A stretch of DNA of 10,493 nucleotides from Bifidobacteriaceae bacterium (GTDB lineage: Bacteria > Actinomycetota > Actinomycetes > Actinomycetales > Bifidobacteriaceae), in contig JAISKS010000016.1 in NCBI GenBank assembly GCA_031260825.1, positions 1 through 10,493 of the forward strand, in the 5' to 3' direction. The position numbers and the translations under genes are program-made. Positions 1 to 6,866 of this stretch are shown here, one piece after another (the stretch's first letter is position 1; every line of letters starts with the position of its first letter). Under the pieces are notes generated by a model. It made no database searches. It saw nothing but the letters and a program-made list of their open reading frames with translations, and was not told the origin of the DNA.

Positions 1-52
1 TTTCTGCAAATTTGTTGCATTAGAGGTTTTCTTCTTCGTGGCATTTACTTGT

Positions 53-75
53 GTGGGAATGACAATGGGAATGAC
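53..75. repeat. tandem GGGAATGAC repeat units
   Basis: Two copies of GGGAATGAC (55-63 and 67-75) lie in tandem with a 12-base period, just beyond the stop codon of the surface-protein gene. They belong to the same word family found at 4456-4489, 8497-8560 and 10361-10493. Elsewhere the word is paired with an inverted GATTCCC arm to make a hairpin; here only the GGGAATGAC half is present. The units read in the same orientation as nearly all the others in the window. A degenerate REP/MITE-like element is the likeliest reading. Confidence 0.6.
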
Positions 76-85
76 AGTGATAAAT

Positions 86-2998
86 TTAGCCCCAAAGGCC
101 ATTGAATAATTTAATAGAAATCGAGCCACTATCACTAGTTCCTGTAAATTTAAGAGCGCTTAATAGTCCTTCAACATTAATTGCAGATTGAAGTGCAGAT
201 GAAGTTAGTTTCAATGTTGTTAATCCTGAACCAGCTGATGGGTAAGTTGGTGTCCAACCTGCAGGAAGAGCTGAGGATGTTAATGTATCTGGATAAGTTA
301 TTTCGATCGAATTTATACCATCCCAATTAGGCTCAACTGATACAGCATCTGTATTTGTACCACTAAGCATATATTCATTTGCATCAGAACTATATACGCG
401 ATAATTAACTGGATTTTGTGTTACTTCAATATATTTAAATGCATTTGTAAGTGTTTGAGCATCTGCTCCCGAAATTGTAAGAACAATATCTTTAGTACCA
501 ACAGAATCTGTACCAGATAAAGCAGGAATTTTGCAAGTGATTTGTGCTGGACTAACATGTGTTAATGTACCACAAATATTAGATCCAATTTTTACTTCTG
601 TAACTTCTCCTAATGCGTTTCCATTAATAGTGAGAATTTTATCTGTTGAAAATTTTGGAGATACAATTGGAGAATAAGAATTAATATATGTTGCACTGCT
701 ATCAACAGAAGTATAGCCATTATTGATTACCCCGATTTTTATTCCATCATAATACATAGAAATTTTGTATGTATTAGCTGCTAAACCAGGGGTTGTGCAA
801 GATAATTGAGAACCGCTTACCACGACAACGCTAGTGCATTCAGCATCTGAATTTGTACCAGTGGCACCAATAAACACGCGAGGAGGTTGAACAAATCTGG
901 TCGAATCAGCAAGTGAATTTTTTATAAGTTCTTCAGTTGTGAGCACTTTATCATAGATTCTGTATGATAAAATCTCAAAATCATATGCGGCAATATTTTC
1001 CTGACCAGGTAGCATACGTGTACCAAGAGCAATTCTGGAAGTAGGCTGATTAATTACAGTATTTATTGCAGTATAATCGCGTCCGCATCTTGCACCAAAT
1101 CCTGCATCACTGCCGTTAATAGTCATTCTAAACTCTCCCCCAATTGGGCCAGAATAAGTAGTTTGAGATGAAATCAAAACATTTGGCATTCTAAGGGGAT
1201 TATTAGCTGGCGTAGATGCATTATATCCTGCTCCAGCGCTACTACCGTCAGCAGATGTACCAAAGCCGGATAGGCAATTGCCTGGATACGCCACCTCTGT
1301 CATAAATGAGTTCACATAATATGTATTTGAAAAAGATTGTCCAGAATATCCGGCGCCGTTATATGTACCATATGAAGAAACCATTCTTATGGCACTATCT
1401 CCGCCGCCAACATTACTATTTGGACGACGAAATACTGTTTCAACAGTTCGAGGAGAATTGCCTGCAGGTAATCCTTTTACATTTGTAATATTGCCTTCTG
1501 TGTACCAAACAACTGGGCTAGATGTACCAATATGCCAAGAATTATCTGTCCAATATGAGTTCGCAGGGCTACCAGAAACGCCAATAGCACCTGTTGCGGG
1601 AAGTACAAAACCTTGTTTTAAATCAGTCCAATTATTTGTAGTTTTGCTATGATATTCATCGCCCATACCAGTGTTATTTAGAGCATCATAATGTAATACT
1701 AAATTATCAGATGCAGCGTAATCATCGGTTGAAACATAAGGAATATTTGTACCATATATATTAATTTTTTGACCGCCACCTGTGGATCCAATATTTGGAC
1801 TAACTGAAGTAATCGTGGTTTGAACATAAGTATATGCATTTTCAAGCGTTACAGATTTGCCATTATAATTCACTTGTAAATCTTTAGATCCTACGTCAAC
1901 AGAGCCTGGTACTTTACAAGTCATCTTTGTTGCAGAAATCACAGAAGGATTTTCACAAGCCACTCCCCCGATATTAACTGAGATCGGTGATAAGAAACGT
2001 TGTTGATCAACAGTTGCATTTTTGCCAAGCTCACTAGAACCTAGCACGCGATTATAGACTCTATATGAAAGTACTTCATAACCTTTAGCAATTAATTCAT
2101 ATGCGCGAGAACCAATTGAAATATAAGAATTAGCTGCGTCATCTATTGTTATTGCTAATGTAGCATCATGTGAGCACATTGCGGGTAAATTAGAACTTCC
2201 GTTTCCTTGTCCATTTATAAGCAAATTAAAATGACCGCCAGCTGTAGATCCAGAATATGTACCTTGTGCAGATACAATTCCTTTAGGCTGTCTTAATGGG
2301 TTAGTTGACGGAGTATCTGCTCTATATGCAGCGCCAGAAGCTGAGCAAGTATCACCGGCATAATTGTCTACAGCAGCGCTACTTTGATAATATAAAAATG
2401 ACATATTTTTATAGGTTTTTGTTCCTCCTCCTAAATATCCAAAAAAGCTCATCGCATAAATATTAGTAACATTTGTATCGTCTGGACGGCGAAATACTGT
2501 TTCAACAGTCATTGGTTCTGCGTTTTTTGGAAGGGCAGGATTAGTTATTGCAGTTAGTCCACCAGTTTTTATAAAATATGCAGCATTAGTTGTACCAATA
2601 TGCCATCCTCGATCTGTCCAATGCGAATCAGTATCATTTGTTGTTGAACCTGCTGTACCTGCTCTAGTTAATTCAACGCCTTGAACCAAATCGCGCCAGG
2701 TTGTTGTACTGGATGAATGCTGTGTATCGTCGCCTGTAGCTAAATTATCTACACCATCAAAATTTAAAACTAGCCCAGATTGAGTATAATCTGATGATTT
2801 TGCAGAGTCGGGAAAACCTGAACCAGTAATTGTGATAGTATTTCCGCCCGATATATTTCCATTAGTTGGTGCGATTGCCACTACGCAAAGTGTATCATCA
2901 CAGTTTGAAGATTCGGGGTTTAAGGAATTATTTATAGCATAAGCTACGCCAGAGATCGTTGTTGAAATTATTAGTGTTATTGCAATTTTTAATTTCAT
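86..2998 (-). CDS. secreted surface protein with IPT/TIG folds carrying nested LamG-like domains
   Basis: This is a 970-residue exported protein. Residues 1-21 form a signal peptide (charged MKLK, hydrophobic core, VAYA cleavage region). Three IPT/TIG-like folds follow: 39-63 plus 338-393, 396-420 plus 706-765, and an uninterrupted one at 769-858. The first two are each split by a LamG/ConA-like domain of about 260-270 residues (about 74-335 and 430-702), recognisable from openings such as LVLHYDALNNTG and closings such as SYRIYDKVLTTEELIKN. Each IPT fold has a Cys pair exactly 13 residues apart (348/361, 721/734, 809/822), probably disulfides. Residues 860-970 are an unassigned beta-rich region. 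No LPXTG motif or C-terminal membrane anchor is present, and the protein ends abruptly in NGLWG, so it may be truncated. ATG at 2998 is favoured because it gives the signal peptide and sits beside a -10 element. IPT and LamG folds usually serve adhesion or glycan binding; the ligand here is unknown. Confidence 0.85.
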   Translation of the reverse strand: MKLKIAITLIISTTISGVAYAINNSLNPESSNCDDTLCVVAIAPTNGNISGGNTITITGSGFPDSAKSSDYTQSGLVLNFDGVDNLATGDDTQHSSSTTTWRDLVQGVELTRAGTAGSTTNDTDSHWTDRGWHIGTTNAAYFIKTGGLTAITNPALPKNAEPMTVETVFRRPDDTNVTNIYAMSFFGYLGGGTKTYKNMSFLYYQSSAAVDNYAGDTCSASGAAYRADTPSTNPLRQPKGIVSAQGTYSGSTAGGHFNLLINGQGNGSSNLPAMCSHDATLAITIDDAANSYISIGSRAYELIAKGYEVLSYRVYNRVLGSSELGKNATVDQQRFLSPISVNIGGVACENPSVISATKMTCKVPGSVDVGSKDLQVNYNGKSVTLENAYTYVQTTITSVSPNIGSTGGGQKINIYGTNIPYVSTDDYAASDNLVLHYDALNNTGMGDEYHSKTTNNWTDLKQGFVLPATGAIGVSGSPANSYWTDNSWHIGTSSPVVWYTEGNITNVKGLPAGNSPRTVETVFRRPNSNVGGGDSAIRMVSSYGTYNGAGYSGQSFSNTYYVNSFMTEVAYPGNCLSGFGTSADGSSAGAGYNASTPANNPLRMPNVLISSQTTYSGPIGGEFRMTINGSDAGFGARCGRDYTAINTVINQPTSRIALGTRMLPGQENIAAYDFEILSYRIYDKVLTTEELIKNSLADSTRFVQPPRVFIGATGTNSDAECTSVVVVSGSQLSCTTPGLAANTYKISMYYDGIKIGVINNGYTSVDSSATYINSYSPIVSPKFSTDKILTINGNALGEVTEVKIGSNICGTLTHVSPAQITCKIPALSGTDSVGTKDIVLTISGADAQTLTNAFKYIEVTQNPVNYRVYSSDANEYMLSGTNTDAVSVEPNWDGINSIEITYPDTLTSSALPAGWTPTYPSAGSGLTTLKLTSSALQSAINVEGLLSALKFTGTSDSGSISIKLFNGLWG

Positions 2999-3010
2999 AA
3001 TACTATTGTA
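2999..3010 (-). promoter_or_regulatory. -10 element abutting the surface-protein start (leaderless)
   Basis: On the minus strand the hexamer TACAAT (3005-3010) is followed by six bases, AGTATT, and then ATG. That places transcription start at or next to the A of the start codon. There is no purine-rich Shine-Dalgarno site, and upstream sequence is almost all A/T with no clear -35 box. The same AGTATT-ATG arrangement occurs at glmU. Confidence 0.5.
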
Positions 3011-3092
3011 TCACAAAAAATAAAAAAACGATTTTTTTTGTAGGTTTAATAAGGATAATTAGTGAATTTTATTAGATAAATCTTTTGCGTTT

Positions 3093-4391
3093 TTAGCGAT
3101 TTTCTTTAGTCCAATTTTCTTTGATTTTCATACGATTTTCACTAATTACTAAAGAATTTTTTGGTACTTCACCTTTGATGACAGTACCAGCACCAGAATA
3201 TACATTATCCTCAATAACTGATGGCGCGATTATCACTGTATCCGAGCCGATTCGAACATTTGAGCCAACAGTCGTATGATGTTTATTCACACCGTCATAA
3301 TTTGCAAAAATACTTGCAGCGCCAATATTTGTGTTTTCACCGATTGTCGCATCGCCAACATAACTTAAATGTGGTACTTTAGAACCATCACCGAGCTCAA
3401 TTGATTTTACTTCAACATAAGCGCCGATTTTCGCATTATCACCGATTATATTATTTGGGCGAATATAACTCATTGGTCCAATCATCGAATTTGATCCAAT
3501 TTTATTATTTTTCATAATATAACAATCAGGAAGAATTTTTGTATCTGCGCCGATTTGAACATCCTCTTCGATATAAGTTCTCGTTTGATCAGTGATTAAA
3601 ACGCCACATCGCATATGCATTTCATTTATTTGAATCTGACGAATTTTTGAAAGATTTGCAAGTTGTACCAAATCATTTACACCTTCAACTTCATATGATT
3701 TATTTGATTCAAGATTTAGGATTTCCGCAGGTGAATTATTTTGATAAGCTAACTCGATTAAGTCAGTTAAATAAAGTTCTCCTTGAGAATTATTTGTATC
3801 GATATTTTCTAAGTTTTCTTTTAAGAAATCTTTATTAAAAACATAAATACCTGTATTAATTTCTTTGATTTTTAATTGATCTGGCGTTGCGTCTTTTTGC
3901 TCAACTATTTTTACTGGAACTGGTTTATCTGCTACATTATTTTCGCGTAAAACCCTTCCATAGCCAAATGGATTATCATAATTTGTGGTTAAAAGTTTTA
4001 CAGGAGAATAGTTTATATCAAAAAGATTTTGAATAGTTTCCTTTGATATAAGTGGTACATCGCCTGATAAAACTAAGATATTTTCAGCATCAGGCTGAAG
4101 CTCACTAAGTCCATTCTTTACTGCTTCAGCAGTGCCGGGAATATCAGATTGAATTGCAAATTTGATTTTTTTAATATTAGGATTTTTAGAAAAAGTTTTT
4201 TCGATATGTTCACGAATTTCATCTGCTTCATGTTTTAATACAATTACTATTTCATCTGGATTTAATTCTAATGCAGTATTTATAACTCTTTGAATTAATG
4301 TATAACCACATATTTCAAGTAATACTTTAGGAGTTTTTGTTTTGGTTCTTGTGCCTTTTCCAGCAGCTAAAATGATTGTAGAATGAGTCAT
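3093..4391 (-). CDS. glmU: bifunctional UDP-GlcNAc pyrophosphorylase / glucosamine-1-phosphate N-acetyltransferase
   Basis: GlmU acetylates glucosamine-1-phosphate and then couples it to UTP, giving UDP-GlcNAc for peptidoglycan and surface glycans in the cytoplasm. The N-terminal nucleotidyltransferase is marked by LAAGKGTR (8-15) with PKVL (21-24), GDVPLI (110-115), GYGRVLRE (143-150), IVEQKDAT (162-169), EINTGIYVF (177-185) and GVNDLVQLA (237-245). The C-terminal left-handed beta-helix runs from about 263 to 415 and includes SKVPHLSYVGDA (337-348), whose His341 matches the family's catalytic histidine, and NYDGVNKH (364-371). At 432 residues it is slightly shorter than the usual 450-460. 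The common NKHKT motif reads NKHHT here, a minor departure. It stands alone, with its own leaderless-type promoter and no convincing terminator before the next gene. Confidence 0.95.
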   Translation of the reverse strand: MTHSTIILAAGKGTRTKTKTPKVLLEICGYTLIQRVINTALELNPDEIVIVLKHEADEIREHIEKTFSKNPNIKKIKFAIQSDIPGTAEAVKNGLSELQPDAENILVLSGDVPLISKETIQNLFDINYSPVKLLTTNYDNPFGYGRVLRENNVADKPVPVKIVEQKDATPDQLKIKEINTGIYVFNKDFLKENLENIDTNNSQGELYLTDLIELAYQNNSPAEILNLESNKSYEVEGVNDLVQLANLSKIRQIQINEMHMRCGVLITDQTRTYIEEDVQIGADTKILPDCYIMKNNKIGSNSMIGPMSYIRPNNIIGDNAKIGAYVEVKSIELGDGSKVPHLSYVGDATIGENTNIGAASIFANYDGVNKHHTTVGSNVRIGSDTVIIAPSVIEDNVYSGAGTVIKGEVPKNSLVISENRMKIKENWTKENR

Positions 4392-4408
4392 AATACTATT
4401 TTACTATA
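4392..4408 (-). promoter_or_regulatory. -10 element(s) at the glmU start (leaderless)
   Basis: Read on the minus strand, TATAGTAAAAT is followed by AGTATT and ATG. TAAAAT (4398-4403) ends six bases before the start codon, and an overlapping TATAGT (4403-4408) could give a leader of a few bases. TTTACA about 16 bases upstream of TATAGT is a possible -35. There is no Shine-Dalgarno site. Upstream lies a short direct repeat, AAAAAAATGTAAA on the plus strand (about 4407-4430). Confidence 0.5.
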
Positions 4409-4455
4409 AAAAAATGTAAAAAAATGTAAATTGTTAAATAACGGTCATTTAAGCT

Positions 4456-4489
4456 GTCATTCCCGATGGATAGTAATCGCAGGAATGAC
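4456..4489. repeat. palindromic GTCATTCC...GGAATGAC element
   Basis: Perfect 8-base inverted arms GTCATTCC (4456-4463) and GGAATGAC (4482-4489) enclose a second inner pair, CGAT (4464-4467) and ATCG (4476-4479). It lies in the gap between the glmU start and tRNA-Gln. It belongs to the family at 53-75, 8497-8560 and 10361-10493. It is the only copy here with a full GTCATTCC left arm, so it may be the closest to an intact REP/MITE-like unit. No transposase gene is in the window. Confidence 0.6.
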
Positions 4490-4502
4490 AAATATGGCAT
4501 CA

Positions 4503-4576
4503 AAAATCTCGAAGAGATGTTTTGAGCAATTGAACTAGTAAAATCTCGAAGAGATGTTTTGAACAATTTGAACTAG
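4503..4576 (-). terminator. tandemly duplicated hairpin unit after tRNA-Gln, probable double terminator
   Basis: Two nearly identical 36-37-base units (4503-4538 and 4540-4576) follow the tRNA 3' end directly. On the minus strand each reads CTAGTTCAA, then a TTG(C/T)TCAAAAC spacer, then ATCTC-TTC-GAGAT and a T run. The 5-bp stem with a TTC loop followed by TTTT resembles a weak intrinsic terminator, extendable by AAAA:TTTT pairing. The copies differ by one substitution and one extra T. The first begins at the base after the tRNA discriminator, so it is well placed to end the ssb-tRNA transcript. The stem is short, so termination itself is inference. Confidence 0.55.
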
Positions 4577-4648
4577 CTTCCCCACAAGGACTTGAACCTC
4601 AACCTAAAGCACCAAAAGCTCGCGTGCTGCCAATTACACCATGGGGAA
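4577..4648 (-). tRNA. tRNA-Gln(UUG)
   Basis: A complete 72-base cloverleaf folds on the minus strand. The acceptor stem TTCCCCA pairs perfectly with TGGGGAA, and G is the discriminator. T8, A14, G18-G19 and A21 are in place. The D stem is GTGT/GCAC with one G-T pair. The anticodon stem is CGAGC/GCTTT with a mismatched outer C27-T43 pair and one G-T pair. The loop TTTTGGT places anticodon TTG at 34-36. A four-base variable loop is followed by a T arm with loop TTCAAGT. The tRNA reads CAA, and CAG by wobble. No CCA is encoded, so it depends on the CCA-adding enzyme encoded 720 bases upstream. It lies 44 bases downstream of ssb on the same strand. Confidence 0.92.
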
Positions 4649-4660
4649 TAGCTATAAATA

Positions 4661-4666
4661 ATTATA
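4661..4666 (-). promoter_or_regulatory. candidate -10 box for tRNA-Gln
   Basis: A perfect TATAAT on the minus strand lies 12 bases upstream of the first tRNA base, between the ssb stop and the tRNA. It would start transcription about 5-6 bases before the mature 5' end. No clear -35 is seen, so read-through from ssb is equally possible. Confidence 0.45.
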
Positions 4667-4692
4667 GCATATGTTTTACAGAAAATCTTAAA

Positions 4693-5196
4693 TTATTCAG
4701 TTTTTTGTAAAAAATTTGGATTATCTGTACCATCTGATGATTGTCCTTCAGTCGGAGTTGGTTGGATTTGACTTTCAAACGGAGCTGAAGTGTCAGTTGC
4801 AGGATCAGGCTGAGTATTTTCGACTTTCTGTGAAAACGAATTCTTTTCGTATACAGCAATTCCCTTTCCTAAATCCAAACCTACATAATCAGCATGTAAG
4901 ATTGAATTACTATAAACTGCGCCATCCTTATTTTCATAAGTTTCCACATGTAATGGACCTGTTACTACAACCGGCTGACCTTTTTTGATACTAGAATTTA
5001 AATTTTCAGCTAAACGGCCCCAAGCCTTTACCTCAAAATATGTTGTATCTAAATTAATATATTTATTTTCCTCTTTATTAAATACATCTCTATTACATGC
5101 GACTGTAAATGCGCAAAATGGTTTAGAGCCTTCTTTATTTGTAAAAAATGGATCTTTTGTTAGATTTCCTGCTATTGTTAATTGTGTTTTATTCAT
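4693..5196 (-). CDS. ssb: single-stranded DNA-binding protein
   Basis: SSB coats single-stranded DNA during replication, repair and recombination. The 167-residue product has an OB-fold over about 1-115. Its landmarks are LTIAGNLTKDP (6-16), FCAFTVACNRD (27-37), TTYFEVKAWGRLAENL (51-66) and KGQPVVVTGPLHVETY (72-87), a pattern close to actinobacterial SSBs. A flexible Gln/Pro/Thr-rich tail follows. Most bacterial SSBs end in an acidic tip with a terminal Phe (DDDIPF type) that recruits partner proteins. Here the tail reads SDGTDNPNFLQKTE, so a degenerate DNPNF lies five residues before the end and no Phe is terminal. A real Shine-Dalgarno precedes ATG at 5196. tRNA-Gln follows on the same strand. 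Confidence 0.92.
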   Translation of the reverse strand: MNKTQLTIAGNLTKDPFFTNKEGSKPFCAFTVACNRDVFNKEENKYINLDTTYFEVKAWGRLAENLNSSIKKGQPVVVTGPLHVETYENKDGAVYSNSILHADYVGLDLGKGIAVYEKNSFSQKVENTQPDPATDTSAPFESQIQPTPTEGQSSDGTDNPNFLQKTE

Positions 5197-5200
5197 AATA

Positions 5201-5237
5201 TTTCCTTTCGTGAAATTAATAAAGCAATCATAGTATA
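5201..5237 (-). promoter_or_regulatory. ssb Shine-Dalgarno and candidate -10 box
   Basis: GAAAGGAAA (5201-5209, minus strand) lies five bases before the ssb ATG and supports that start. TATACT (5232-5237) further upstream is a plausible -10 box, giving a leader of roughly 30 bases. ssb therefore differs from the leaderless genes in this window. No good -35 is visible. Confidence 0.5.
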
Positions 5238-5335
5238 GAAATTTTTATCCTGCAGAGAGCATGGAAAAAAAATATTAAAATGAAAAAAAATAATGTAAAT
5301 AACTTTTTTATTGAGAGCAAAAATACCAGTAAATA

Positions 5336-5360
5336 AAGGGAAAAACGTAGTTAAACTACG
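5336..5360 (-). terminator. intrinsic terminator of the putP-cca operon
   Basis: Six bases after the cca stop codon, the minus strand has a 6-bp hairpin, CGTAGT-TTA-ACTACG (5346-5360), followed by TTTTTCCCTTT. The T-run is interrupted by CCC. The flank ACTACGTTTTTCCCT recurs almost exactly at 10294-10309 in the 3' inverted repeats. Confidence 0.7.
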
Positions 5361-5366
5361 CGCATG

Positions 5367-6854
5367 TTATTTTAAGTTTTCTTTAGCCCAATCTTTTAAA
5401 ATAAGTTCAACTTTTTCTTTTGAAGTTGGACCATTTTCAATTCTGTAGTTCAATAAATACGAATATGCTTCACCGACTTGTCTTGAAGGAGATATATTTA
5501 AAATTTGCATTATTTCTTCGCCATTCAAATCTGGCCTAATCTTATCAAACTCTTCTTTTTGTAATAACTCATATATAGAGGCGAGCAATCTCGCATAAGA
5601 ATCTCTTAGCTCGGCAGCTCTATTTGGATTATTTGTGGTACAATCTGAAAGCGTCAAAATATGAAGTCTTGTCAGAAGTTCTCCACCATCGTGAATATAT
5701 CTTCGAACTGCAGATTCTGTCCAATCACCATTTTCAAATCCATGCGCTCTTAAATGTAACCTTACAAGTTTATAAACTTTTTTGGAAATTGTATGATCAA
5801 ATCTTAATCCGTCAAAAATCTTTCTAGTCATTTTTGCACCGATAATATCATGATTAGTAAATGATACTTTTCCAGAAGCATATTTATTTTCAGGATGCCC
5901 CCCAAATGGTTTTCCTTCATTTTTTCGTGTATTAGGTTTTCCAATATCATGGAAAATTGCTGCAAGGCGAAGAGTGATATCTGGAGATTGGATGTTTATA
6001 TAATATGGACTTTCATCAGGATTATCAATTAGTTTCTCGTAAATTTGTTGGGTCTCTGCGTCGATCACATTTTGTAACACTTTTAAAGTATGATTAAAAA
6101 TATCTTTATGATGAAATCCCTCTGTCGGTTTTATCTTTAGAGCATTTAATTCCGGAATGAACTCATCCGAAACATTTGTATCACATATTAATTTAAGCGC
6201 AGCAACTGCATTTTTTCCAGAAACTAATTTCACGAACTCATCTCTAATTCGCTCTTTTGAAATTTTAGATAAACGATCTTTTAGCGCTACAGCCGACTCT
6301 AAAGTTTTATCTTCAATCGTAAAATTATCAAGTGTTGATGTGAACCTAAAAGCCCTCATAATTCTAAGAGGATCATCAGAAAATGAGATGTTAGGATCAG
6401 TTGGTGTTTTAATAATTTTAGCATCAATATCATTAATTCCATTGAACGGATCTATGATTTCAAAATTAGAAATTGAAAGCGCTACTGCATTAATTGTAAA
6501 ATCACGTCGCTTCAAATCTTCAGTTAATGAATCACCAAATTTTACGACTGGCTTTCTATCTTTATCATTATAAATATCAGATCGGTATGTCGTGATTTCA
6601 ATTAAATCACCGTATTTTTTGCAGCCTATTGTACCGAATTTTTTTCCTACAGTCCATAGTTCATCGGCATAAGGTTTTAACAATTTTTCAATTTCATCAG
6701 GGAGAGCACTGGTTGTTAAATCCCAATCAGATACAGGTCGATTCAAATAAATATCTCGAACACTCCCCCCGACTAATGAAAGTTCGTATCCTGCTTTTTC
6801 AAAAATAGTACCTAATTCTAAAACACCTTTTGGAAGTAATTCTTTGTAGTTCAT
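5367..6854 (-). CDS. cca: CCA-adding tRNA nucleotidyltransferase with HD domain
   Basis: This class II nucleotidyltransferase builds or repairs the 3' CCA of tRNAs from CTP and ATP without a template. The catalytic head has GGSVRD (29-34) and the metal-binding DWD pair (Asp43, Asp45) in DWDLTTSA. RRDFTINA (116-123) and DDPLRIMRAFRF (160-171) lie in the neck and nucleotide-selection region. An HD phosphohydrolase domain follows, with His255, His302-Asp303 in FHDIGKP, His335-Asp336, and probably Asp404. Length 495 and the fused HD domain match the long, actinobacterial-type family. The start at 6854 is set by AGGA nine bases upstream, which overlaps the putP TAG stop. It is the second gene of a putP-cca operon ending in the hairpin at 5346-5360. 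The only tRNA in the window lacks an encoded CCA, consistent with an essential role. Confidence 0.93.
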   Translation of the reverse strand: MNYKELLPKGVLELGTIFEKAGYELSLVGGSVRDIYLNRPVSDWDLTTSALPDEIEKLLKPYADELWTVGKKFGTIGCKKYGDLIEITTYRSDIYNDKDRKPVVKFGDSLTEDLKRRDFTINAVALSISNFEIIDPFNGINDIDAKIIKTPTDPNISFSDDPLRIMRAFRFTSTLDNFTIEDKTLESAVALKDRLSKISKERIRDEFVKLVSGKNAVAALKLICDTNVSDEFIPELNALKIKPTEGFHHKDIFNHTLKVLQNVIDAETQQIYEKLIDNPDESPYYINIQSPDITLRLAAIFHDIGKPNTRKNEGKPFGGHPENKYASGKVSFTNHDIIGAKMTRKIFDGLRFDHTISKKVYKLVRLHLRAHGFENGDWTESAVRRYIHDGGELLTRLHILTLSDCTTNNPNRAAELRDSYARLLASIYELLQKEEFDKIRPDLNGEEIMQILNISPSRQVGEAYSYLLNYRIENGPTSKEKVELILKDWAKENLK

Positions 6855-6860
6855 AATTTA

Positions 6861-6866
6861 ATCCTA
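6861..6866 (-). promoter_or_regulatory. cca ribosome-binding site overlapping the putP stop codon
   Basis: On the minus strand TAGGAT contains both the putP stop TAG (6864-6866) and the AGGA core of the cca Shine-Dalgarno. Only nine bases separate the putP stop from the cca ATG. This implies co-transcription and possibly translational coupling. Confidence 0.6.

Noticed and set aside
88..101. Programmed +1 frameshift at CTTTGG in the surface-protein gene
   Set aside because: It resembles the CTTTGA site of the RF2 gene, but the stop codon needed for that mechanism is not adjacent. A mutation or sequencing error is simpler.
1306..1652. Two overlapping plus-strand open frames inside the surface-protein gene
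   Set aside because: They lie antisense to well-defined domain-coding sequence, have no ribosome-binding site and no recognisable protein character.
3020..3050. A-run/T-run hairpin as the glmU terminator
   Set aside because: The only pairing is A7 with T7 around TCG, which is too weak and overlaps the promoter region of the next gene.
6157..6573. 138-codon plus-strand open frame opposite the cca gene
   Set aside because: The minus-strand frame encodes the catalytic core of the CCA-adding enzyme with all its motifs. The plus-strand product looks like a composition artefact.
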